This document shows, piece by piece, positions 18,303 to 24,937 of a stretch of DNA of 64,000 bases; positions within the stretch are counted from its first letter, which is position 1, and every line of letters begins with the position of its first letter. The notes beneath the pieces are model-generated. The model searched no databases, had not been told where the DNA came from, and saw only the letters and a program-made list of their open reading frames with translations. A program made the position numbers and the translations under genes. The stretch comes from Mariniphaga sp041687215 (GTDB lineage: Bacteria; Bacteroidota; Bacteroidia; Bacteroidales; Prolixibacteraceae), in the NCBI RefSeq assembly GCF_041687215.1, contig NZ_JAWLCI010000006.1:1-64000 (forward strand), given 5' to 3'.

Positions 18303-19013
18303 ATGGACGAGAATAAAATAGTACAACAACTCAATAAAGATTTATCCGGAAAATCGATTTTGGAAAAACTGGAATTTTTGGTTGAAAAATATGTTGGAAA
18401 AATTGTTTTTACCACCAGTTTTGGATACGAAGACCAGGTAATTACTGATATGATTTTCAAAAATGGATTACCAGTTGAAGTGGTTACGCTCGATACCGGG
18501 AGGATGTTTGAAGAAACCTATAAAGTTTTCAGAAGCACACTCGAACGGTATGGAAAACCCATAAAAGCTTATTTTCCTCCAACTGACAAGGTTGAAAAAT
18601 TACTGAATGAAAAAGGCCCGTTCAGTTTTTACGAATCGGTGGAGAACCGTAAAGAATGTTGTTACATTCGTAAAGTGATTCCGCTAAAACGTGCGTTGGA
18701 TGGTCATGAGATTTGGATTACCGGCTTGCGTGCTTCGCAATCGGCTAACCGAAGCGGCCTGCATGAGTTTGAGTGGGATGAAGGAAATCAAATCATAAAA
18801 TTCAATCCGCTTTTGGATTGGAGCCTCGATGAGGTGAAAAAGTACGTAAAAGACAACAATGTACCATACAACATACTGCACGACAAAGGATTTGTGAGTA
18901 TTGGCTGCGAACCATGTACCCGGGCAATTAAGCCGGGAGAAGATTTCAGGGCAGGTCGCTGGTGGTGGGAGCAAAATACCGGTAAAGAGTGTGGATTACA
19001 TGAAAATAACTAA
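18303..19013 (+). CDS. cysH: Adenylylsulfate (APS) reductase, thioredoxin-dependent
   Basis: 236 residues of the PAPS/APS reductase family: TTSFGYEDQV near residue 38 (PP-loop-like nucleotide site), CC at RKECCYIRKV near 118, GCEPC near 200 and the C-terminal catalytic KECGLH. The paired CC plus CxxC cysteines ligate a [4Fe-4S] cluster and mark the APS- rather than PAPS-using type. It reduces activated sulfate to sulfite for cysteine synthesis. No sulfate adenylyltransferase or sulfite reductase gene lies nearby. Its stop is 6 nt from the stop of the convergent Hpt gene. Confidence 0.9.
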   Translation: MDENKIVQQLNKDLSGKSILEKLEFLVEKYVGKIVFTTSFGYEDQVITDMIFKNGLPVEVVTLDTGRMFEETYKVFRSTLERYGKPIKAYFPPTDKVEKLLNEKGPFSFYESVENRKECCYIRKVIPLKRALDGHEIWITGLRASQSANRSGLHEFEWDEGNQIIKFNPLLDWSLDEVKKYVKDNNVPYNILHDKGFVSIGCEPCTRAIKPGEDFRAGRWWWEQNTGKECGLHENN

Positions 19014-19019
19014 AGTCTG

Positions 19020-19388
19020 TTACTTTTTCGCCAGCTCCAGTTCATCCAAAAAAACATGCAATTCAGCTGAAGCTTTGTCCATGTCATCCTGAACCTTCAA
19101 AATTAGAGGCAGAATTTCTTCTTTCTGATTATTTTCGGCAAGCAATTGTATTTTTTTCAGGTTTTTTCCGGTTTCTTCCATCATGAATATCAAAACTGAA
19201 GATTTAGCAGTATGCGCTTCTTTCGCCAGATTTTCGATCTCGTCATCAATGAGAAACCGATGAAGATTTCTAATAAAATCAGGAATTTGTTTTAGAAAAA
19301 TTCCTATTAATTCCTTTTTAAAATTGCTGTCCCCTCCGGAAATATCATCAAGATAACCGAGGTTTACGTGGTTTAATTGTCCGTCCAT
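19020..19388 (-). CDS. Hpt (histidine phosphotransfer) domain protein
   Basis: 122 residues, all helical, no signal peptide. The motif AKEAHTAKSS near residue 58 matches the Hpt signature with His as the phospho-accepting residue; length is right for a stand-alone Hpt protein (four-helix bundle). It would relay phosphate between a hybrid kinase and a response regulator. No kinase or regulator is adjacent, so the partner is elsewhere. Convergent with cysH. Confidence 0.75.
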   Translation of the reverse strand: MDGQLNHVNLGYLDDISGGDSNFKKELIGIFLKQIPDFIRNLHRFLIDDEIENLAKEAHTAKSSVLIFMMEETGKNLKKIQLLAENNQKEEILPLILKVQDDMDKASAELHVFLDELELAKK

Positions 19389-19486
19389 TTATTCTTAGAA
19401 AATTCGGGCGCAATTTATATATTATTTTTGACTTACCATTCAGAAAAACGATGATATATTTCATGTGTGGAAAATTGATGAATCTA

Positions 19487-19494
19487 TAGTTTTG
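19487..19494 (+). promoter_or_regulatory. -7 box upstream of gcvT
   Basis: TAGTTTTG fits TAnnTTTG, 25 nt before the gcvT ATG at 19520. A convincing -33 TTTG at the usual distance was not found. Confidence 0.4.
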
Positions 19495-19519
19495 TACAAT
19501 TCCTGTAATTTAAACAATT

Positions 19520-20602
19520 ATGAAGCAAACTGCATTAAATAAAGTACACAAAGAAGCCGGGGCCAAAATGGTTGAGTTTGCCGGTTATGAAATGCCAATT
19601 GAATACAGTGGAATTAGAAACGAACATATGGCCGTTAGGAATGCGGTTGGAGTTTTCGATGTTTCGCACATGGGTGAATTCTGGGTAAAAGGACCAAATG
19701 CGCTCGATTTGGTGAAGAAAGTTTCGTCCAACGATCCGTCAATTCTGAAACCGGGCCAGGCACAATATACCTGTTTCCCAAACGGCAGGGGCGGAATTGT
19801 TGATGATTTTCTGGTGTATTGTTTTGATCCTGAAAAATATTTGATGGTGGTAAACGCTTCCAATATTCAAAAAGACTGGGAATGGGTTAACCTTCAAAAT
19901 GAATTTGGTGCCGAACTTGAAAATGTTTCAGATAATATGAGTCAGTTGGCTGTGCAAGGCCCTGATGCTTTAAAAACTTTACAGAAACTTACAGAAATCA
20001 ATTTACAGGAAATAAAATTTTACAGTTTCGAAACCGGCGGAATGGCCGGAATTGAAGATGTAATTATTTCTGCCACAGGATATACAGGAGCTGGTGGTTT
20101 CGAATTGTATTGCAAAAATGAGGATGCGGAAAAATTATGGCTTGCCGTTTTTGAGGCTGGAGAAGAATTCGGGATCAAACCCATTGGACTTGGTGCGCGC
20201 GATACTCTTCGCCTCGAAATGGGATATTGCCTTTACGGAAACGATATTGACGACTCAACTTCACCCATTGAAGCCGGGCTGGGCTGGATTACAAAATTCA
20301 ACAACGGCCGCCAGTTTATCGATCGCGATTTTTTAATGATGCAAAAAAATGAAGGAGTAAAACGCAGGCTCCGTGGTTTCGTTCTTCTGGAAAAAGGAAT
20401 CCCTCGTCATGGATACGAATTGGTTGATTATCAAGGTTCAGTAATAGGTCAGGTAACGTCAGGAACCATGTCGCCAGTTTTGAATAAAGGCATTGGGTTA
20501 GGTTATATTGCCAAAGAGTATGCTGCTTTTGGAACAGGCATTTACGTGAATATCCGGAATAAATCCATTCCCGCCGAAATTGTAAAATTGCCCTTTATTT
20601 AA
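19520..20602 (+). CDS. gcvT: Aminomethyltransferase, glycine cleavage T protein
   Basis: 360 residues, the usual length for GcvT. FDVSHMGEFWVKG near residue 48, QYTCFPNGRGGIVDDFLVY near 85 (Asp for folate/aminomethyl transfer), GYTGAGGFELY near 192 and LGARDTLRLE near 230 are family hallmarks. It transfers the aminomethyl group from the H protein to tetrahydrofolate, releasing ammonia. The H and P protein genes are not nearby. It precedes serC-serA by 291 nt, a natural grouping of glycine/serine metabolism though probably a separate transcript. Confidence 0.95.
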   Translation: MKQTALNKVHKEAGAKMVEFAGYEMPIEYSGIRNEHMAVRNAVGVFDVSHMGEFWVKGPNALDLVKKVSSNDPSILKPGQAQYTCFPNGRGGIVDDFLVYCFDPEKYLMVVNASNIQKDWEWVNLQNEFGAELENVSDNMSQLAVQGPDALKTLQKLTEINLQEIKFYSFETGGMAGIEDVIISATGYTGAGGFELYCKNEDAEKLWLAVFEAGEEFGIKPIGLGARDTLRLEMGYCLYGNDIDDSTSPIEAGLGWITKFNNGRQFIDRDFLMMQKNEGVKRRLRGFVLLEKGIPRHGYELVDYQGSVIGQVTSGTMSPVLNKGIGLGYIAKEYAAFGTGIYVNIRNKSIPAEIVKLPFI

Positions 20603-20893
20603 CTTTGGTTTAAATAACCCCTTATTTTCTTTTTTCTATTTAAAAAATAGCATTCTTGGGCAGAATCGCATAAATTTGTGTTCTTGAATTAAAAACGTTC
20701 ATAGCACAAAAACTGAACTAGCCACAAAATTTTGTTTGGTCTGTTTCTATTTGGTGTTTAACTATGTTGTAGAACTCAAATTTTTATTATTTATATTGAT
20801 TTTTCTCATCTGCTAATCTCCCGGGTTATCCGAAATTTGAACCGGGTGTTTTGCAAAAAATGATTTTATTAATTCACCTAAAAAGTTGGAAGA
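20603..20893 (+). other. Intergenic region between gcvT and serC
   Basis: No gene seen. A TAAATTTG -7-like box lies at 20671-20678, which would give a leader of about 210 nt for serC. Near its end, 20820-20846 can form a hairpin (CCCGG paired with CCGGG, plus TT/AA with one bulged G). Whether this leader regulates serC is unknown; no riboswitch class was recognised. Confidence 0.35.
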
Positions 20894-21964
20894 ATGAAGA
20901 AACACAATTTTTATGCGGGGCCATCAATTTTACCCGAGTTTACAAAAGAAAAAACAGCCGAAGCAGTAATTAATTTTGCCGGTACCGGACTTTCGGTTAT
21001 GGAAGTATCGCACCGCAGTAAAGAGTTCATTGCCGTTATGGACGAAGCCTGTGCGTTGGTTAAAGAACTGCTTCACGTGCCCGAAGGATATTCGGTGCTT
21101 TTTCTGCAGGGCGGAGCCAGCTTGCAGTTTTTAATGGTACCCTATAACCTGATGGGAAAAAAAGCTGCCTACCTGAACACGGGATCCTGGGCATCAAAAG
21201 CCATTAAAGAAGCCAAACATTTTGGCGAAGTAGTTGAGGTGGCTTCATCAAAAGATGCCAACTTCAATTATATTCCAAAGGGTTTTGATGTGCCGGCCGA
21301 TGCTGACTATTTGCATATTACTTCAAACAATACCATTTTTGGTACCGAGTTGCTCAACGACCCGGATGTTGGAATTCCGCTGGTTGCCGATATGTCGTCC
21401 GATATTTTCAGTCGCCCGGTTGATGTGGCCAAATACAACCTGATTTATGCCGGTGCGCAGAAGAATCTTGGTCCATCAGGAGCAACCCTGGTCATTGTAA
21501 AAGACGATGCACTCGGAAAAGTTGACCGGCCAATTCCTACCATGTTAAATTATAAAACCCATATCGATTCCGGTTCCATGTTTAACACACCGGCTACACT
21601 TCCGGTGTTTGCCAGTTTGCAAACTTTACGCTGGCTGAAAGAAAACGGTGGGGTGGAAGCCATGGAAAAAGTGAACATTGAAAAGGCAAACCTGCTTTAC
21701 AATGAATTGGACAGAAACAAGCTGTTTGTTCCTACGGTTCCAAATCCTGAAGACCGCTCGCGCATGAACGTAACTTTTGTTATGGCGCCCGATTATACCG
21801 AACTGGAAAAAGACTTTCTTGATTTTGCCACATCCAAAGGGATGGTGGGAATTAAAGGGCACCGTTCGGTAGGAGGATTCAGGGCTTCCATATACAACGC
21901 CATGCCTGTGGAAAGTGTAAAGGCGCTGGTTGAAACCATGCAGGATTTTGAAAAAAACAAATAA
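20894..21964 (+). CDS. serC: Phosphoserine aminotransferase
   Basis: 356 residues, full family length. It opens with KKHNFYAGPSILPEF, and has the SHRSKEF substrate motif near residue 41, LQGGASLQF near 75, the PLP-lysine block YAGAQKNLGPSG near 190 and GHRSVGGFRASIYNA near the C-terminus. It converts 3-phosphohydroxypyruvate to phosphoserine (and can act in pyridoxine synthesis). It is followed by a hairpin and serA, the preceding enzyme in the pathway. Confidence 0.96.
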   Translation: MKKHNFYAGPSILPEFTKEKTAEAVINFAGTGLSVMEVSHRSKEFIAVMDEACALVKELLHVPEGYSVLFLQGGASLQFLMVPYNLMGKKAAYLNTGSWASKAIKEAKHFGEVVEVASSKDANFNYIPKGFDVPADADYLHITSNNTIFGTELLNDPDVGIPLVADMSSDIFSRPVDVAKYNLIYAGAQKNLGPSGATLVIVKDDALGKVDRPIPTMLNYKTHIDSGSMFNTPATLPVFASLQTLRWLKENGGVEAMEKVNIEKANLLYNELDRNKLFVPTVPNPEDRSRMNVTFVMAPDYTELEKDFLDFATSKGMVGIKGHRSVGGFRASIYNAMPVESVKALVETMQDFEKNK

Positions 21965-21969
21965 AAAAG

Positions 21970-21997
21970 ATGCAGGGTGAAAATCCTGCATTTTTTT
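21970..21997 (+). terminator. Hairpin with T-tract between serC and serA
   Basis: ATGCAGG (21970-21976) pairs perfectly with CCTGCAT (21985-21991) around an 8-nt loop and runs into seven Ts. The stem is short, so read-through into serA is likely; it may lower serA expression relative to serC. Confidence 0.6.
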
Positions 21998-22017
21998 CTG
22001 AATAAAAAATTTGAGTG

Positions 22018-22944
22018 ATGAGAAAAATCTTGATTGCAACCGAAAAACCATTTGCCCCTGTGGCAATAAAAAAAATCAGTAAAATTTTTGAAAAAGCCGG
22101 CAAAGAATATAACCTGGTTTTGTTGGAAAATTATACTGACAGAAATGAATTACTTCAGGCAGTTGCTGATGCCGAGGCTTTAATAGTAAGAAGTGATATT
22201 GTAAATACCGAAGTTTTTGAGGCTGCCCCAAAATTGAAAATTGTTGTTAGAGCCGGAGCCGGATACGATAATGTTGATTGTGATGCTGCCAGTGCAAAAA
22301 ATGTGGTAGTAATGAACACACCGGGCCAAAACGCAAATGCAGTAGCCGAACTGGCCATTGGTTTGGCTATTTTCGGACTCCGTGAAATGTTTAGCGGAAA
22401 ACCGGGTGGTGAATTACGTGGCCGCACACTTGGATTACACGGATTTGGATACGTGGCACGAAATGTTTTTCGCATTGCCCGCGCATTTGGAATGAAGGTG
22501 ATTGTTTATACCCACTACAGCAAAGGAGCTGCAGCGGCCATCGGATTAAAAGTGACCAAATCACTCGAACAGCTCTACGAAAAAAGCGATATCGTTTCCA
22601 TTCATGTTCCGGCTCGGGGAGAGCACATTAAATCAGTAAGTTACGAAGTTATGAAACATCTGAAAGATGGAGCTGTAATTGTAAACACTGCCAGGAAAGA
22701 AGTGATTAACGAACCGGATTTGATAAAAATAATGGAAGAAAAACCCAATATTAAATACATGTCGGACATTACACCTGACTGCGAAAAGGAGTTTGCTGCA
22801 AAATTTGAAGGCCGTTACTTTTTTACTCCGAAAAAAGCAGGGGCTCAAACTGCTGAGGCCAACATCAATGCGGGGGTTGCAGCAGCCGATCAAATTGTGG
22901 CTTTCTTCGAAAAAGGGGATGTTACTTATAAAGTGAATGGGTGA
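22018..22944 (+). CDS. serA: D-3-phosphoglycerate dehydrogenase, short lysine type
   Basis: 308 residues starting at the ATG (a GTG lies one codon earlier). NAD-binding Rossmann motif LHGFGYVARNVFR near residue 145; catalytic Arg in NTARKEV near 225 and Glu near 255. The usual catalytic His position reads TPKKAGAQT, i.e. Lys replaces His, as described for the lysine-type PGDHs (Entamoeba, Bacteroides). No C-terminal ACT domain, so serine feedback through ACT is not expected. The last codons (GTG AAT GGG TGA) are the first unit of the tandem array that follows, part of the inserted element. Confidence 0.92.
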   Translation: MRKILIATEKPFAPVAIKKISKIFEKAGKEYNLVLLENYTDRNELLQAVADAEALIVRSDIVNTEVFEAAPKLKIVVRAGAGYDNVDCDAASAKNVVVMNTPGQNANAVAELAIGLAIFGLREMFSGKPGGELRGRTLGLHGFGYVARNVFRIARAFGMKVIVYTHYSKGAAAAIGLKVTKSLEQLYEKSDIVSIHVPARGEHIKSVSYEVMKHLKDGAVIVNTARKEVINEPDLIKIMEEKPNIKYMSDITPDCEKEFAAKFEGRYFFTPKKAGAQTAEANINAGVAAADQIVAFFEKGDVTYKVNG

Positions 22945-23540
22945 ATGAGTGAAGAGTGAATGAGTGAATGAGGTAAGGGTGAATGAGGAAAGAGTGAATG
23001 GGTGAATGGGTGAAGAGTGAATGGGTTTTCTGAAAATGTACTTGATACTTAAATTTTAATAATTGTTTTAAAAGCCATTATGCAAAACTATCATGATACT
23101 ATTTTTGATTTTGAAACATTAGAACTTTATAAAAAGTCACTTGATTATATCGATTTCATTTATGATTTAATAACCCATTTGCCTCAAAATGAGAAATATG
23201 AATTAACCAGTCAGTTAAAAAGAGCATCTCATTCCATAACGTTGAATATTGCTGAAGGATATGGTGAGTCTGTTCCTCTTGCACTGAAATATCTAAAAAC
23301 GGTACGTGGTTCAATTCGTGAATGTCTTGCCTGTTCAACAATTGCATTCAGAAGAAAATATATTGATGAATCTTTATATTTTGAATCAAGGAAATTGTTA
23401 ACGGAACTTTCAAAATTAGCAGCTGGTTATCGTAATTATTTAAGTAAGAAGTTGAATAAATAAGTATTTTAGGAATCATAAATTTTGGAGATAGTAAATG
23501 CTTTTGAGACACCTCATTTGCTCATTCTACTCAATCTCCC
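22933..23540 (+). mobile_element. Four-helix-bundle element A with inverted arms
   Basis: Left arm 22933-23025 is an array of 7-8-nt units of consensus GTGAATG(R); a 31-nt higher-order block (8+8+7+8) occurs twice, at 22933 and 22994. Right arm 23513-23540 (CTCATTTG, CTCATTCTA, CTCAATC, then TCCC) is a close inverted complement of the left arm. The enclosed gene at 23080 is a four-helix-bundle protein. The element lies between serA and DUF1015, in the direction of the operon, and its first unit overlaps the serA stop codon. Mobility is inferred from the arms and from two similar elements in the window; no transposase and no clear target duplication are seen. Confidence 0.55.
23080..23463 (+). 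CDS. Four-helix-bundle protein (23S rRNA IVS type), copy A
   Basis: 127 residues, all helical. The central motif LKRASHSITLNIAEGYGES followed by RGSIREC is the family signature (PF05635/TIGR02436, first described in intervening sequences of spirochaete 23S rRNA). Molecular function is unknown; related proteins form pentamers and include Avd of diversity-generating retroelements, but there is no reverse transcriptase here. It is the only gene between the inverted arms of element A, and is not part of serine metabolism. Copies B and C in the window are only distantly similar. Confidence 0.88.
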   Translation: MQNYHDTIFDFETLELYKKSLDYIDFIYDLITHLPQNEKYELTSQLKRASHSITLNIAEGYGESVPLALKYLKTVRGSIRECLACSTIAFRRKYIDESLYFESRKLLTELSKLAAGYRNYLSKKLNK

Positions 23541-23558
23541 AATAACTTAAATATTGAT

Positions 23559-24809
23559 ATGGCAAACGTAAAACCATTCAGGGGGTTACGGCCTCCAAAA
23601 GATATTGCGGAAGAGTTGGCCTGTTTACCTTACGATGTAATGAATTCTCAGGAAGCAGCCCAAATGGCCGAAGGAAAGAAAAAATCGTTGTTGCGTATTA
23701 CCCGCGCTGAAATTGAGTGCCCGGAAGTTGAGGATATTCATTCTGAAAAAGTTTATAACAGAGCGCTGGAAAATTTCAGGGCGTTTCAGGAAAAAGGATG
23801 GCTGGTGCAAGACGATGAGCCTAAGTATTACATATACGCCCAAACCATGAACGGGCGAACCCAATATGGCATTGTGGGAGGCGCTTCCTGTGCTGATTAC
23901 GAAAACGGATTGATAAAAAAACACGAGTTAACCCGGCCCGAAAAAGAAGAAGATCGGATGGTGCTTACCCGCTATCTGAATGCCAACATCGAGCCGGTTT
24001 TTTTTGCATATAAAGCCGTTCCCGAAATTGATGCCATCGTAAACGAAGTTATCTCAAACAATGAACCTGTTTACGATTTTATAGCCGAAGACGGTTTCGG
24101 ACATCATTTCTGGGTAGTAAATGGTGTTGAAAAAAACAAGGCCATTCAACAACTTTTCGAAACTAAAGTTCCTTGTACTTATGTGGCTGACGGGCATCAC
24201 AGAACAGCAGCCGCAGCTCGAATCGGGCTTGAAAAAACTGCTCAAAATCCAAATCATACCGGCGATGAAGAATATAACTTTTTTATGGCCGTCCATTTTC
24301 CCGATAACCAGTTGCAGATTATCGACTACAACCGGGTGGTTACTGACTTGAATGGATTATCGGAAGCAGGTTTTTTAGCAGAACTGAGCAAAGCTTTTGA
24401 GTTAGAAAACATGGGTTCCGAAACTTACAAACCGGCCCGTTTGCACGAATTCAGTCTGTACCTTGGTGGCAACTGGTACAAACTAACTGCCCGCAAGGGA
24501 ACGTTTAACGATGACGATCCCATCGGTGTTCTCGATGTAACCATTTTATCCAACCACGTTTTGGGGCCGATTCTTGATATTACCGATTTGCGCACTTCAA
24601 AGCGAATAGATTTTGTGGGCGGAATCCGAGGTTTGGGTGAGCTGAAAAAAAGGGTGGATTCAGGCGAAATGAAGGCAGCTTTTGCCCTTTTTCCGGTTTC
24701 CATGCAACAACTTATCGATATTGCCGACAGTGGAAACATTATGCCACCAAAAACTACCTGGTTTGAACCTAAACTTCGCTCAGGGTTGGTCATTCACAAA
24801 TTGGATTGA
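23559..24809 (+). CDS. DUF1015 family protein of the serine cluster
   Basis: 416 residues, cytoplasmic. The conserved N-terminus VKPFRGLRPP, PYDVMNSQEA and the central YVADGHHRTAAA near residue 208 identify DUF1015. The DGHHR block resembles the phosphate-binding GxxR/GCHR motif of ParB/sulfiredoxin/SerK-type nucleotide-dependent enzymes; this is my reading, not an established assignment. serC-serA-DUF1015 is a recurrent Bacteroidota arrangement and no serB-like phosphatase is present here, so a role at the phosphoserine/serine step is a reasonable hypothesis. Element A separates it from serA by about 600 nt. Confidence 0.8.
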   Translation: MANVKPFRGLRPPKDIAEELACLPYDVMNSQEAAQMAEGKKKSLLRITRAEIECPEVEDIHSEKVYNRALENFRAFQEKGWLVQDDEPKYYIYAQTMNGRTQYGIVGGASCADYENGLIKKHELTRPEKEEDRMVLTRYLNANIEPVFFAYKAVPEIDAIVNEVISNNEPVYDFIAEDGFGHHFWVVNGVEKNKAIQQLFETKVPCTYVADGHHRTAAAARIGLEKTAQNPNHTGDEEYNFFMAVHFPDNQLQIIDYNRVVTDLNGLSEAGFLAELSKAFELENMGSETYKPARLHEFSLYLGGNWYKLTARKGTFNDDDPIGVLDVTILSNHVLGPILDITDLRTSKRIDFVGGIRGLGELKKRVDSGEMKAAFALFPVSMQQLIDIADSGNIMPPKTTWFEPKLRSGLVIHKLD

Positions 24810-24923
24810 CAATGAAATTCAGATTTTAATGAAAGGTTCTGTAGGTTTTACAGAGCCTTTTTTGCATTTCAAACTTTCCAAATTCTGTATAACTTTCCTG
24901 AAAAATCGCTAATTTCAGCGAAT

Positions 24924-24931
24924 TAAATTTG
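24924..24931 (+). promoter_or_regulatory. -7 box directly in front of the start codon
   Basis: TAAATTTG ends 6 nt before the ATG at 24938, implying an essentially leaderless transcript, as for the TPR gene. No clear TTTG at the -33 position. Confidence 0.4.
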
Positions 24932-24937
24932 ACATGT

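Noticed and set aside
20820..20846. Possible riboswitch in the serC leader
   Set aside because: A single short hairpin with a bulge; no conserved core of any riboswitch class I know (glycine, SAM, TPP and others) could be recognised.
22933..23025. Tandem repeats that might be a CRISPR array
   Set aside because: Units are 7-9 nt, contiguous, without spacers of constant length, and no cas genes are near.
23080..23463. Four-helix-bundle genes as diversity-generating retroelement Avd or true 23S rRNA insertions
   Set aside because: No reverse transcriptase, template/variable repeat or rRNA gene anywhere in the window.
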